A stretch of 64,000 nucleotides of DNA from an uncultured Opitutia bacterium (GTDB taxonomy: Bacteria > Verrucomicrobiota > Verrucomicrobiia > Opitutales > Opitutaceae). The stretch spans positions 1-64,000 of the forward strand of contig CAIJZY010000017.1 in the NCBI GenBank assembly GCA_903825285.1, written 5' to 3'. The notes under the pieces are model-generated. The model had not been told where the DNA came from. It made no database searches and saw nothing but the letters and a program-made list of their open reading frames with translations. Both the position numbers and the translations under genes were made by a program. Positions 17,415 to 29,202 of the stretch are shown here, piece after piece (within the stretch, counting starts at the first letter, position 1; each line of letters opens with the position of its first letter).

Positions 17415-17491
17415 TGGTGGACCTTACTGGACTCGAACCAGTGACCTTTTCGATGTCAACGAAACGCTCTAACCAACTGAGCTAAAGGTCC
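17415..17491 (-). tRNA. tRNA-Val (anticodon GAC)
   Basis: The reverse complement folds into a complete cloverleaf: acceptor GGACCTT pairs with AAGGTCC, D arm GCTC/GAGC with loop AGTTGGTTA, anticodon stem TTTCG/CGAAA with loop TTGACAT (anticodon GAC, reading GUC/GUU), and T arm ACTGG-TTCGAGT-CCAGT. The discriminator is A and the CCA end is encoded. The 3' end faces the recombinase gene, making this the likely insertion target of the neighbouring element. Confidence 0.95.
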
Positions 17492-17595
17492 CAAATCTAA
17501 GGTCGGCGAGTAACGCGACCCCACCGCTTCAGCGCAAGTAAAAATCCAAGACCTTCGTCTGGCTCGTTTCGGGCGTAATCCATGGGTCTCATCCC

Positions 17596-18303
17596 TCAGC
17601 GCTTCACGAGGTACATCGCGCCGTTTTCCAGATCGATGGTGTAGACGAAATCCTCGAAGAAATTCGCGCCGAGCAGGTTCACCCGCAGCGTCGGGGCGAC
17701 CGCGACGCCGATCTCCTTCGTGATGTCGCCGACGGTCACCGCGGCCTTCGTGAAGGGCATCGAGATCTGGCCGTTGGCGGTCGTGAAATCGTTCCGGCCG
17801 GTGGGCTCGAGCGGCACCTGGGCCTTCGCGACGGTGGTCATGGTCGCGCCGGTATCAACCAGGCATTCGCAGAGGTAGTTGCCGCCGTTGGCCTCGATGT
17901 TCACGCGGAGGAACAGCTGGCTGCCCTGCCGGCGGCCGTGCAGGACGGTCCGCGAGCCCGGCTTGAGATCCTGCACGAGCGTCCCCCGGTGCGGCTGCTC
18001 CACCGGAGGCACGGCCACGACGGGTGCCGGTGCCGGCGGCGGCTGAGGCTTGGGCTTCGGGATAGGGCGGAGATTTCCGTGGTCGATCGCGGTGTTCAGC
18101 CAGACCGGCAGGTCCGCGTACGCCAGCGTGCCCTGGTCGCCCGCCCAGCGGGCCATCACGGCGTGCTCCGAATACCCCACGATCGCGACCTCCCGCAGCA
18201 CACGGCCATCCTTCAGCGTCACCTCGGGCAACGCGCGGTTGAGATCCACCTCCGCAGGCAGCTGCGCGGCGAGGGCGAACAGGACCAGGAGGAGGCGTTT
18301 CAT
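17596..18303 (-). CDS. Retropepsin-like aspartic protease, secreted
   Basis: 235 residues. It starts with a signal peptide (MKRLLLVLFALAAQLPAEV). Residues 20-75 form a small module (LKDGRVLREVAIVGY ... YADLPVWLN) seen ahead of other envelope proteins. A Pro-rich linker (about 80-103) precedes the single-domain aspartic protease with the catalytic motif LVDTGATMTTV (Asp150-Thr-Gly-Ala) and a C-terminal NLLGANFFEDFVYTIDLENG. Clan AA proteases of this size act as homodimers. The substrate is unknown. It may share a transcript with the upstream minus-strand gene that ends 33 bases before it. Confidence 0.78.
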   Translation of the reverse strand: MKRLLLVLFALAAQLPAEVDLNRALPEVTLKDGRVLREVAIVGYSEHAVMARWAGDQGTLAYADLPVWLNTAIDHGNLRPIPKPKPQPPPAPAPVVAVPPVEQPHRGTLVQDLKPGSRTVLHGRRQGSQLFLRVNIEANGGNYLCECLVDTGATMTTVAKAQVPLEPTGRNDFTTANGQISMPFTKAAVTVGDITKEIGVAVAPTLRVNLLGANFFEDFVYTIDLENGAMYLVKR

Positions 18304-18336
18304 TGGCTAGCGCCGGGGCCCGGCCGGCCCGGCGGG

Positions 18337-18669
18337 TTACTCGACCGGATCCTTCAGGTACGGCTTCAGCCGCTCGAGGACGAAGTCCACGTGCTTGTCG
18401 TGGTTCAAGGCGTACATCTGCGTCATGGCGTCCTTCAGCGCGGTGCGTACGTCCACCAGCTCCTCCGGGGATTTCGCCGTGCCGACGACCGAGTGGATCG
18501 GGAACACGCCGGCCACGCCGTCATGGCAGAGAAAATCGAGGGAGCCCTTGGGGTACCCCGGCGGGTCCACGCCGAGAAACTGTGCGACGCCGCTGTAGGC
18601 ATCGAGGGCCTTTCCCCCCACATGCTCGATGCGGTACCAGTTGCCGACTTTGAGCTCGTCCGCGGTCAT
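18337..18669 (-). CDS. Hypothetical protein
   Basis: 110 residues from the ATG at 18669 (MTADELKVGNWYRIEHVGGK). The frame is open to an ATG at 18774, but that would leave only 11 bases to the divergent recN start, and the extra residues look non-native. The protein is acidic, has no signal peptide or membrane segment, and contains a strand-rich first half and a helical second half (VDVRTALKDAMTQMYALNHD). I do not recognise it. With this start, 18670-18785 is a divergent promoter region shared with recN; no LexA-like box is visible there. Confidence 0.6.
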   Translation of the reverse strand: MTADELKVGNWYRIEHVGGKALDAYSGVAQFLGVDPPGYPKGSLDFLCHDGVAGVFPIHSVVGTAKSPEELVDVRTALKDAMTQMYALNHDKHVDFVLERLKPYLKDPVE

Positions 18670-18785
18670 CGCCTTGAAACTAGGCTCATTTTCGCCCGCG
18701 TCCAATACGGAAAGTGCGCATGCCGGCCGGACCCGGCCCACCTTGGCTTTGACGAACGCGCGCCGCCCGTTCATCGCTAACCGCC

Positions 18786-20444
18786 ATGCTCCAGTCGCTG
18801 CGCATCCGGAATCTCGCCCTGCTCGAGGAGGTCGCCCTCGATTTCGAGGCCGGATTCACCGCCGTCACCGGCGAGACCGGGGCCGGCAAGAGCATCCTGC
18901 TCGGGGCGCTCAGCCTGCTGGCCGGCGAGCGCGCCGACAAGACGATCATCCGCCAGGGCGCGGCGGCGTGCGAGGCCGAGGCCTCGCTGTTTTTCCCCGA
19001 CGCGCAGCGGATCGACGCGGTGCTCGCCGCGCTCGAACTGCCGCCCTGCGAGGAAGGGCTCCTCCTGCTCAAGCGCAGCCTGGCCCGCGACAAGCCGCCG
19101 AAGATCACGGTGAACGGCGCCCTGGCCACGCTCGCCGCCCTGCAGCAGCTCGGCGAGCATTGGGTGGATTTCCACGGCCCCAGCGAACCGCGCCGGCTGC
19201 TCAAGGAAGCCTGCCAGCGCGAGCTGCTCGACCTCTTTGGCCGGGCCAATCCCGCCCTGGCGGCCTATCAGGTTAAGTATCGCGACTGGGTCGGGCTCGG
19301 GGCGGAGCGCGAGCGGCTCGCGGGCGAGGCCCGGCTGGCCCCCGATCAGATTGAATTTCTGGAGAACCAACTGGCCAAGCTCGACGCCCTCGACCTCAGC
19401 GCGGGTGCCATCGAGGCGCTCGAGCGGGACTTCGCGCGGCTGAGCCGTGCCCAGGAGCTCATCCAGCTCACGGACACCCTGGCCGGCGGCCTGACGGGCG
19501 AGGAGGGCGTGCAGTCGCGCCTCGCGCTGCTGCTGCGGGAGGCCCGCCAGCTCGAGCAGATCGACGCCGCGAGCCGGCCGCTGGCCGAGCGGCTTTCGTC
19601 CGCCGCGGTGGAATTGGCCGACCTCGGGGCGGAGTTCTCCGCGCTGGGCGGGCAGCTGCAGTTCGACCCGGAGCAGGCCGAGCAGATCACCGCGCGGATG
19701 AACACCTGGCTCGAGGTGAAGCGGAAGCACGGCGGCCAGCTGGATGCCGTGGTGGTCGCGCGCGAGGAACTGCGCCGGCGCCTCGCGGTGCAGGGCGACC
19801 TGGCGGGCACGCTCGCGCGGCTCGACCAGCAGATCGCCGCGGCCCTGCGCGGCGCGCAGACGGCGGCGACGGCGCTGCGTGGCGCGCGGGAGAAGGCGGC
19901 GAAGGAGCTGGCCAAGGTGGCGGCCAAGGGCATTGCCCAGCTCGGCTTCAAGAAGGCGGATTTTCAGGTGAGGATCGTCCCGCAGGCCGCGCTCGGGCCC
20001 TTTGGCGACTGCGGCGTGGAGTTCCTGTTCTCCCCGAATGTCGGCGAGGCGCCGCTGCCCCTCAATCGCGTGGCGTCGAGCGGCGAGCTCGCCCGCGTGA
20101 TGCTCGCGCTGAAGACCGTGCTGGCGGACCTCGACGAGGTGCCGCTGCTGGTGTTCGACGAGGTGGACGCCAACGTCGGCGGCGAGATCGGCCGGGTCGT
20201 GGGCGAGAAGATGGCCGCGATCGCGCGCAATCACCAGGTGCTCTGCGTCACGCACCTCCCGCAGGTGGCCGCGCAGGCGACATGTCATCTGGTGGTCACG
20301 AAGGACCAGTCGAAGGACCGCGCGGTGGTCACGATCGAGCCGATCCAGGCGAGCCGGAAGGCCCGCGTGACCGAGATCGCCCGCATGCTCGGCGACAGCA
20401 AGGCCAAGAGCGCGCTGGCCCACGCCGAGGAACTGCTGAAGTGA
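18786..20444 (+). CDS. recN: DNA repair protein RecN
   Basis: 552 residues, normal for RecN, an SMC-like ATPase acting early in double-strand break repair. The N-terminus MLQSLRIRNLALLEEVALDF is typical; Walker A is GETGAGKS at 29-36. Coiled-coil arms span about 150-370. The C-terminal ATPase half has SSGELARVMLALKTVL (signature) and PLLVFDEVDANVGG (Walker B), then VLCVTHLPQVAAQA. It is transcribed divergently from the hypothetical gene and converges on the cytochrome c assembly gene, with a large inverted repeat between them. Confidence 0.96.
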   Translation: MLQSLRIRNLALLEEVALDFEAGFTAVTGETGAGKSILLGALSLLAGERADKTIIRQGAAACEAEASLFFPDAQRIDAVLAALELPPCEEGLLLLKRSLARDKPPKITVNGALATLAALQQLGEHWVDFHGPSEPRRLLKEACQRELLDLFGRANPALAAYQVKYRDWVGLGAERERLAGEARLAPDQIEFLENQLAKLDALDLSAGAIEALERDFARLSRAQELIQLTDTLAGGLTGEEGVQSRLALLLREARQLEQIDAASRPLAERLSSAAVELADLGAEFSALGGQLQFDPEQAEQITARMNTWLEVKRKHGGQLDAVVVAREELRRRLAVQGDLAGTLARLDQQIAAALRGAQTAATALRGAREKAAKELAKVAAKGIAQLGFKKADFQVRIVPQAALGPFGDCGVEFLFSPNVGEAPLPLNRVASSGELARVMLALKTVLADLDEVPLLVFDEVDANVGGEIGRVVGEKMAAIARNHQVLCVTHLPQVAAQATCHLVVTKDQSKDRAVVTIEPIQASRKARVTEIARMLGDSKAKSALAHAEELLK

Positions 20445-20461
20445 AGGCCGCTGCCTTCACT

Positions 20462-20541
20462 AGTTGAAGGTTGGGAGTTGAACGTTGAAAGCCGCTCACC
20501 TCTGACGGGGCCGGCTGATTCGGACTTTCAACTTTCAACCC

Positions 20542-20552
<11 letters not shown>
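20462..20552. repeat. Long imperfect inverted repeat between convergent recN and ccs genes
   Basis: The left arm (about 20462-20491) is built of GTTGAA words; the right arm (about 20523-20552) is its approximate reverse complement built of CTTTCAAC words. The loop is about 30 bases. The right arm overlaps the last codons and stop of the ResB-CcsA gene. A transcript from either side would form a long stem, so it may serve as a bidirectional terminator. Confidence 0.75.
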
Positions 20553-23669
<3,117 letters not shown>

Positions 23670-23673
<4 letters not shown>

Positions 23674-24266
23674 GGCTTGGCGGGTCCCGGGGCCGAGACG
23701 GTCTCGAGGAAGGCGAGGAAGGCGGGCTTCTGCGCCGCGACGAGGGCGTCGGGGCCGGAGAGCTTGAAGAACCAGGTCGCGCTGCCATGCGGCACGATGG
23801 CGCCGAGGATGCGCTGCGGCTTGGGTCCGGCCGGGTTGGCGAAGTCGGCGATCACGAAGTCCAGGCCGTGGTGGGTCGTGCGCGTCACGGCGCCGGGGAC
23901 CTCGCCGGCCGCGAGCGGCGGCAGCTGGATCTGGCCGCGCCAGCGGTTGAGGTTGGCCAGCTCGCCGCCGACGTCGCCCGGGAACGCGGTGACGGAGAGG
24001 TCCGCCTCCGTGCCACCGGGGCCCGGGACGGTGTAGCTGGCCTTGCGCATGGCGCCGGCGGTCTTCGCTTGCCAGGCCGCCGGCGCGGTCCAGGTGAGGT
24101 CGGTGCCGTCCGCGGTGGGCACGGTGGACGCGGCCATGTCGGCGGGGGTGGTGGCCGGCTCCTCGACGGGTTCCTTGGGCACGCGGTAGGCGCTGATTTT
24201 GGGCTCACGGCAGCCGCCGGCCGCGAGGAGCAGCACGAGTGGGACGAGGGTGAGGCGGCGGCGCAT
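23670..24266 (-). CDS. Putative lipoprotein linked to cytochrome c assembly
   Basis: 198 residues from the ATG at 24266; longer in-frame starts would run into the divergent promoter region and were rejected. The N-terminus is a lipoprotein signal, MRRRLTLVPLVLLLAAGGC, with Cys19. A Pro/Glu-rich linker follows, then a domain with DLTWTAPAAWQAK, LSVTAFPGDVGGELANLNRW and HHGLDFVIADF, ending FLAFLETVSAP. This pattern is seen in lipoproteins next to System II genes, but the function is unknown to me. The stop overlaps the start of the fusion gene (ATGA), so the pair is co-translated. Confidence 0.75.
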
Positions 24267-24334
24267 GAAGGGGCAAACAGCAGGCCGATTCGCCCAAAAC
24301 CGCAACTTAAAGCGGTGCGCGGCCGTTTGGATTC

Positions 24335-24363
24335 TTGCCAAAATTTCGGCGGGTCGGGATAAC
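24335..24363 (+). promoter_or_regulatory. Candidate sigma70-type promoter of the pxp-pcp operon
   Basis: TTGCCA at 24335-24340 and GATAAC at 24358-24363 are separated by 17 bases. The predicted transcription start falls at about 24370, the A of the pxpB ATG, so the mRNA may be leaderless. Confidence 0.45.
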
Positions 24364-24369
24364 GGAAAC

Positions 24370-25068
24370 ATGACTCTCTCCGCGCTGGGCGACTCCGCTG
24401 TCGTGGCCGTGCTCGGCACCGACATCGACGAGGCGGTGCTGGCGCGGGTGCGGGCGTTGACGGCGGCGCTCGAGACGGACCGGCCCGCGGGCATTCTGGA
24501 CGTCGTGCCGGCCTACGCGAGCGTCACGGTCTTTTACGACCCCCTGCGGCTCGAGGGCGAGGGCGGCCGGCCCTATGAGCGCGTCTGCCGGCTGCTCACG
24601 GAGCGCGCGCGCAACCTCGACGCCGTGGCCAAGAAGAAATTCACCTCGCCGGCGCGGACGGTCGAGATCCCGGTGAGCTACGGCGGGGAATTCGGGCCCG
24701 ACCTCGAGCTGCTCGCGCGGCACTGCGGGATCGATCCGGCCGAGGTGATCAAGCGCCACCAGGGCGCGGACTACCGCGTGCACGCCATCGGGTTTGCGCC
24801 GGGCTTCTGCTACCTCGGCGGCCTGCCGAAGCCCCTGCACATGCCGCGGCGGGCGACGCCGCGGCCGACCGTGCCCGCGGGCTCCGTGGGCATCGGCGGC
24901 GCGCAGACCGGCGTCTATCCACTCTCCACGCCCGGCGGTTGGCAGCTGATCGGGCGAACCCCGCTGGCGCTGTTCCAGCCCGGCGAGGCCGAGCCCGCGC
25001 GATTGCGCGTGGGCGACCGCGTGAAGTTCAAGTCCATCAGCTCGGAGGAGTTTGGCCTATGGAAGTGA
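24370..25068 (+). CDS. pxpB: 5-oxoprolinase subunit PxpB (KipI-like)
   Basis: 232 residues. The ATG at 24370 gives the family N-terminus MTLSALGDSAVVAVLG; an open frame upstream is not protein-like. The C-terminal domain has VEIPVSYGGEFGPDLE, the HAIGFAPGFCYLGGLP signature and VGIGGAQTGVYPLSTPGGWQ. PxpB and PxpC form the ATP-dependent kinase-like part of the prokaryotic 5-oxoprolinase, which opens 5-oxoproline to glutamate with PxpA. No ribosome site precedes the start, and a -10 element lies only seven bases upstream. It overlaps pxpC by 10 bases. Confidence 0.9.
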   Translation: MTLSALGDSAVVAVLGTDIDEAVLARVRALTAALETDRPAGILDVVPAYASVTVFYDPLRLEGEGGRPYERVCRLLTERARNLDAVAKKKFTSPARTVEIPVSYGGEFGPDLELLARHCGIDPAEVIKRHQGADYRVHAIGFAPGFCYLGGLPKPLHMPRRATPRPTVPAGSVGIGGAQTGVYPLSTPGGWQLIGRTPLALFQPGEAEPARLRVGDRVKFKSISSEEFGLWK

Positions 25069-25985
25069 CCGTCATCCGCGCCGGCATGCTCACGACGGTC
25101 CAGGACCTGGGCCGCCGCGGCTGGCGCGCCGCGGGCGTGCCGCTGAGCGGGGCGATGGACCCGTTTGCGCTGCGCATTGCCAACCTGCTGGTGGGAAATC
25201 CGGAGGACGCCGCGGTGCTGGAATGCACGCTCGTCGGGCCGGAGCTGGTATTCTCGACGGACACGGTGGTGGCCATCGGCGGCGCGGCCTTTGCCGCGGC
25301 GCCGTCGTGGCAGCCCTTTCCGGTGGCGGCGGGTGTGCCGCTGAAGCTGGGGCCGACCCTGACGGGCAGCCGCGGTTACATCGCGATCGCGGGCGGTTTG
25401 AGGATTCCACCGGTGCTGGGCAGCCGGAGCACCTACCTGCGCGCGGGCCTGGGCGGGTTTGCCGGCCGGGCGCTCCGCGACGGTGACGTCGTGCCGGCCT
25501 ACGGGCAGCCGCGCCGGTTTGCGGAGCACTGGCGGATCGACCCGCGGATCCTGCCGGCCTATTCCCGCTCGCCGACGGTGCGCATCGTGAGCGGCGCGCA
25601 GGCGGATGAATTTGGCGGCCGGCTGGCCAAGGTCGAATACCGCATCCTTGCGCAGTCCGACCGGATGGGCGTCCGCCTCGGCGGACCGCGGCTGGTGCGC
25701 ATCGGCGGCGCCGACGAGCTGGTGTCCTCCGCCGTCGCGCCGGGCACGATCCAGGTGCCGCCCGACGGCCAGCCGATCGTGCTCATGGCGGACGCGCAGA
25801 CCATCGGGGGCTACCCGCAGGCGGCCAATGTCGTGAGCGTGGATTTGCCGCTGGTTGCCCAGACGCGTCCCGGCGACCGCATGCGCTTCGAGGAGATCCC
25901 GCTGACCGAGGCGCAGCAGCTGCTGCTGGACCGCGAACGGGTGATCGGGATGCTGCGCGAGGGGCTGAAGCAGAAGCTGACGTAA
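25059..25985 (+). CDS. pxpC: 5-oxoprolinase subunit PxpC (KipA-like)
   Basis: 308 residues starting at the ATG that overlaps the end of pxpB. The family signature MLTTVQDLGRRGWRAAGVPLSG at the N-terminus, AMDPFALRIANLLVGN, and the later GSRGYIAIAGG and DRMGVRL elements mark the biotin-dependent-carboxylase-like fold shared with allophanate hydrolase subunit 2. The partner subunits flank it. Fusion to PxpB or to urea carboxylase is absent, which fits the oxoprolinase rather than the urea pathway. Confidence 0.92.
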   Translation: MEVTVIRAGMLTTVQDLGRRGWRAAGVPLSGAMDPFALRIANLLVGNPEDAAVLECTLVGPELVFSTDTVVAIGGAAFAAAPSWQPFPVAAGVPLKLGPTLTGSRGYIAIAGGLRIPPVLGSRSTYLRAGLGGFAGRALRDGDVVPAYGQPRRFAEHWRIDPRILPAYSRSPTVRIVSGAQADEFGGRLAKVEYRILAQSDRMGVRLGGPRLVRIGGADELVSSAVAPGTIQVPPDGQPIVLMADAQTIGGYPQAANVVSVDLPLVAQTRPGDRMRFEEIPLTEAQQLLLDRERVIGMLREGLKQKLT

Positions 25986-26000
25986 GCCCCGCCGTCTGCC

Positions 26001-26732
26001 ATGCGCACGCTCGACCTCAACTGCGACCTCGGCGAGGGCGCGGGCCATGATGCGGAGCTCATGCCGCTGGTTACGTCGGCGAGCATTGCCTGCGGCGCGC
26101 ACGCCGGCGACGAGGCGACGATGCGCGCGACGGTCGCGCTGGCGCAGCGGCATGGGGTCGCGATCGGCGCGCATCCGGGCTTTGCCGACCGCGCGAATTT
26201 CGGCCGGAAGGAAATGCTGCTGTCCGCGGATGCGCTGCGTCATTTGGTTGCCGAGCAGGTGGCGGCCCTCGCGCGGCTCGCGCCGCTGCGCCACGTGAAG
26301 CCGCACGGCGCACTGTACACGCTTGCGGCGCGGGACCGCGGAGTGGCGGACGCGGTGGCCGAGGCGGTGGCATCCTTTGGGAAGGATCTCGTGCTCTTCG
26401 CGCTGGCGGGCAGCGAACTCGTGCAGGCGGGGCGTCGCTGTGGCCTGCGCGTGGCCGAGGAGGCCTTTGCCGACCGCACATACCGGCGCGACGGCACGCT
26501 GACTCCCCGGGGTGACCCCGGCGCGCTGATTGCGGACGAAGTGGCCGCGGTCGCGCAGGTTCTGCGCCTGGCGCGCGACGGCGTGGTCCGGGCGACGGAT
26601 GGCACGGCGGTGCCGCTCACGGCCGACACCATCTGCCTGCACGGCGACGGTCCGCACGCCGTGGCGTTCGCGCGGCGATTGCGGTCTGAGCTGGCGGACG
26701 CCGGCATTCGCCTTCAGGCGGTGAGCACATGA
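26001..26732 (+). CDS. pxpA: 5-oxoprolinase subunit PxpA (LamB/YcsF family)
   Basis: 243 residues, normal family length. The N-terminal [11 protein letters not shown] and [12 protein letters not shown] strands carry the Asp/Glu/His metal-site residues; [15 protein letters not shown] and the C-terminal [11 protein letters not shown] are the other conserved blocks of this TIM-barrel-like amidohydrolase. It supplies the hydrolytic half of 5-oxoprolinase. It starts 15 bases after pxpC, and its stop overlaps the start of pcp (ATGA). Confidence 0.94.
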   Translation: MRTLDLNCDLGEGAGHDAELMPLVTSASIACGAHAGDEATMRATVALAQRHGVAIGAHPGFADRANFGRKEMLLSADALRHLVAEQVAALARLAPLRHVKPHGALYTLAARDRGVADAVAEAVASFGKDLVLFALAGSELVQAGRRCGLRVAEEAFADRTYRRDGTLTPRGDPGALIADEVAAVAQVLRLARDGVVRATDGTAVPLTADTICLHGDGPHAVAFARRLRSELADAGIRLQAVST

Positions 26733-27364
26733 AGACCATCCTGATCACCGGTTTCGAGCCCTTCGGGGGAATGGATCTGAATCCTTCCCAGGAAATTGCG
26801 CGGCAGCTGAACGGCCACGTGATCGCGGGCCGGCGCGTGGTGGGACGAATTCTGCCCTGCGTGTTTGGCGCGGCGAATGTCGAGCTGCGCGCGCTGCTGC
26901 GGGAGTTCGAGCCCGAGATTGTCCTCGCCGTGGGGCAGGGCGACGGCCGAGCGGACATCACGCCGGAACGAGTGGCGATCAACGTGGACGACGCGCGCAT
27001 CCCCGACAACGCCGGGGTCCAACCCGTGGACCGCCGCATCGTGGCGGGCGGGCCGGCGGCGTACTGGAGCACGCTGCCCATCAAGGCGATCGTCACCGCG
27101 CTGCGCGCGCACGAGATTCCCGCATCCGTGTCCCAGACGGCCGGCACGTTTGTCTGCAATCACGTCTTCTACGGCCTGATGCACGCCCTGCGACGGCGCG
27201 TTGGACGCGGCGGCTTCATCCACGTGCCGTGGCTCCCGGAGCAGGCGAAGCGCGGCCAGCCGAGCCTGCCGCTGCCCACAATGGTCGAGGCCGTCGCAAT
27301 CGCCGCCGGCGTCGCCGCCACCGTGCGGCGCGACACCCGCCTGGCGGAAGGAAAGACAGCGTAG
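26729..27364 (+). CDS. pcp: Pyroglutamyl-peptidase I (pyrrolidone-carboxylate peptidase)
   Basis: 211 residues, family length. It removes N-terminal pyroglutamate from peptides. The N-terminus [11 protein letters not shown] is diagnostic, and the catalytic triad is visible: Glu80 (in [11 protein letters not shown]), Cys143 (in [15 protein letters not shown]) and His165 (in [11 protein letters not shown]). It is the last gene of the pxpB-C-A-pcp operon. Its product, free 5-oxoproline, is the substrate of the enzyme encoded by the three genes before it, which gives the operon a clear metabolic logic. Confidence 0.95.
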   Translation: MKTILITGFEPFGGMDLNPSQEIARQLNGHVIAGRRVVGRILPCVFGAANVELRALLREFEPEIVLAVGQGDGRADITPERVAINVDDARIPDNAGVQPVDRRIVAGGPAAYWSTLPIKAIVTALRAHEIPASVSQTAGTFVCNHVFYGLMHALRRRVGRGGFIHVPWLPEQAKRGQPSLPLPTMVEAVAIAAGVAATVRRDTRLAEGKTA

Positions 27365-27424
27365 CGCGTGCGTCGGGTCCGACTGCGACGCAGGTTCCCG
27401 GCCGGGGATGGCTTACAATCCTTC

Positions 27425-27480
27425 CCGCGGATGACGCGAATGGATGCTCCGAAATCCGCGAGCATCCGCGCCATCCGCGG
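27425..27480. repeat. Inverted repeat of ATCCGCG words between convergent pcp and ychF
   Basis: The left arm at 27425-27449 starts CCGCGGATGACGCG and the right arm at 27460-27480 is its near reverse complement (GAGCATCCGCGCCATCC). A short spacer separates them. It is the only notable content of the 134-base gap and may terminate both transcripts. Confidence 0.65.
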
Positions 27481-27498
27481 CGAAAAATTCTCGGCCGC

Positions 27499-28602
27499 TC
27501 AGTTGTTGAAGCGGAAGAGCGCGACGTCGCCGTCCTGGAAGAGGTATTCCTTGCCCTCGAGCCGGTATTTGCCGGCCTCGCGGGCGGCGGCGATGCTGCC
27601 GAGCGTGGTGAGGTCGGCGTAGGAGACAACCTCGGCCTTGATGAAGCCCTTCTCGAAATCGGTGTGGATCACGCCGGCGGCCTGCGGGGCCTTCCAGCCC
27701 TTCTTGATGGTCCAGGCCCGGACTTCCTTCTCGCCCGCGGTGAAGTAGGTCTGGAGCCCGAGCAGCGCGTAGGTGCCCTTGATCAGGGCGGAGACGCCGG
27801 AGTCGTCGACGCCGAGGTCCTTGAGGAACGCCTTGGCCTCCTCGGGCGGCAGGTCGATGAGCTCGGACTCGATCTTCGCGCTGATCGGCACGTAGGCGGC
27901 GTCGTGGTGGGTGCGGACGTAGCCGGCGACCTTCTGGACGAACGGATTCTGCTCGGCGGTGGCGAGGTCGCCCTCGGCGACGTTGCAGGCGAAGAGGACC
28001 GGCTTGGCGGTGAGGAGCTGAAAGAGCTTCATCAGCGCGGCCTCCTCGGGCGTGACGGTGAGGAGGTTGGCGGTCTTGCCGGAGTTGAGGTGCGGCGTGA
28101 GCTTCTCGAGGAGGGCCATCTCGATGATGGCCTCCTTGTCGCCCGACTTGGCCTTCTTCTGGGTCTTGTCGATGCGCTTGGCCACGGCCTCGAGGTCGGC
28201 GAGGACGAGCTCGGTGGTGATGACCTCGATGTCGCGCACCGGGTCCACGCTGCCCATGGTGTGAATGATGTCGGTGTCCTCAAAGCAGCGGACGACCTGC
28301 ACGATGGCGTCGACCTCGCGGATGTTGGCGAGGAACTGGTTGCCGAGACCCTCGCCCTTGCTGGCGCCGGCGACCAGGCCCGCGATGTCCACGAACTCGA
28401 TGGCGGCGGGGATGACGACGTTGGTCTTGGCGATCTTCTGGAGGACGTAGGCGCGCTCATCGGGCACGACCACCACACCGACGTTGGGGTCGATGGTGCA
28501 GAACGGGTAATTCGCAGCCTCGGCCTTGCGGGAGCGGGTGAGGGCGTTGAAGAGGGTGGACTTGCCCACGTTGGGCAGACCGACGATGCCGGCTTTGAGC
28601 AT
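27499..28602 (-). CDS. ychF: Ribosome-binding ATPase/GTPase YchF (OLA1 family)
   Basis: 367 residues from the ATG at 28602 ([20 protein letters not shown]); a longer frame from 28641 adds 13 low-complexity residues. The G domain has P-loop GLPNVGKS, switch-region [30 protein letters not shown] and a FACNVAE segment in place of NKxD, the feature by which YchF prefers ATP. The C-terminal TGS domain has [19 protein letters not shown] and [12 protein letters not shown]. It binds ribosomes and is widely conserved. Confidence 0.96.
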   Translation of the reverse strand: MLKAGIVGLPNVGKSTLFNALTRSRKAEAANYPFCTIDPNVGVVVVPDERAYVLQKIAKTNVVIPAAIEFVDIAGLVAGASKGEGLGNQFLANIREVDAIVQVVRCFEDTDIIHTMGSVDPVRDIEVITTELVLADLEAVAKRIDKTQKKAKSGDKEAIIEMALLEKLTPHLNSGKTANLLTVTPEEAALMKLFQLLTAKPVLFACNVAEGDLATAEQNPFVQKVAGYVRTHHDAAYVPISAKIESELIDLPPEEAKAFLKDLGVDDSGVSALIKGTYALLGLQTYFTAGEKEVRAWTIKKGWKAPQAAGVIHTDFEKGFIKAEVVSYADLTTLGSIAAAREAGKYRLEGKEYLFQDGDVALFRFNN

Positions 28603-28662
28603 AAGGTCGGGAACCGTCGCCGGGGCGGCGGGGGCGGTCAACGGAAAAGCCGGGCGCGAACG

Positions 28663-28692
28663 GGAACCGCTAATGCGCGCTCATATTCGCTA
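28663..28692. repeat. Dispersed 30-base repeat, copy 1 (GGAACCGCTAAT type)
   Basis: This 30-base block matches 59485-59514 at 26 of 30 positions, both beginning GGAACCGCTAAT and containing GCGCTCAT and TCGCTA. Both lie in intergenic sequence. Confidence 0.75.
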
Positions 28693-28707
28693 CTGCGGCC
28701 GCGGCGG

Positions 28708-29148
28708 TCAGGCAGGCGGGACCGGCATGGGCTGGGGGCGGAGGCAGTTGCCGAAGCGGGCGCCGAGCCAGGCCATGGGGAGATAGGCGGCGATGAGGTC
28801 GAGCGCGATGAACCAGGTCGGGGCGGGGATCATCCGGGCGGCGGTGATGCCGCCGACGAGGAAGAACACGCCGATCACGCCCGCGACGCCCGCGCGGCGC
28901 GTGGAGGCGATCAGGTGGCCGACCATGGCGCCGACCAGCGTGCCGACGGCGTGGGCGAGAAAGGGGAAAACGAAGTGACGGGGCGTCAGTAGGTGGATGT
29001 TGGCGGCCAGGTTCTTCGCGTCGCTCATGTCCACCCCAGCCGGAGGCGGAAACACATGGGGACCGGTCAGGACGAGCGCCATATTCACAATGCCGCCGAC
29101 GAGCAGGCCGACAATCACGGCCAGGATGAAGCGTAGGATGGATTTCAT
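28708..29148 (-). CDS. Small integral membrane protein, unknown function
   Basis: 146 residues with four predicted membrane helices: FILAVIVGLLVGGIVNMALVL near the N-terminus, FPFLAHAVGTLVGAMVGHLIA in the middle, GVAGVIGVFFLVGGITAA, and FIALDLIAAYLPMAWLGA. A 30-residue extramembrane loop lies between helices 1 and 2. No enzymatic motif is seen. Small four-helix proteins of this kind are common and uncharacterised. The gene stands alone between ychF and a glyoxalase-like gene on the same strand. Confidence 0.75.
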   Translation of the reverse strand: MKSILRFILAVIVGLLVGGIVNMALVLTGPHVFPPPAGVDMSDAKNLAANIHLLTPRHFVFPFLAHAVGTLVGAMVGHLIASTRRAGVAGVIGVFFLVGGITAARMIPAPTWFIALDLIAAYLPMAWLGARFGNCLRPQPMPVPPA

Positions 29149-29202
29149 GGGGTGGGGTCGTTCAGAAAATGGTCAGCGAAGGCCCGTGGCCGAAGCGCTG
29201 AT

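Noticed and set aside
18670-18785. Possible LexA/SOS box before recN
   Set aside because: No CTG-N10-CAG or GAAC-N4-GTTC type palindrome was found in the divergent region.
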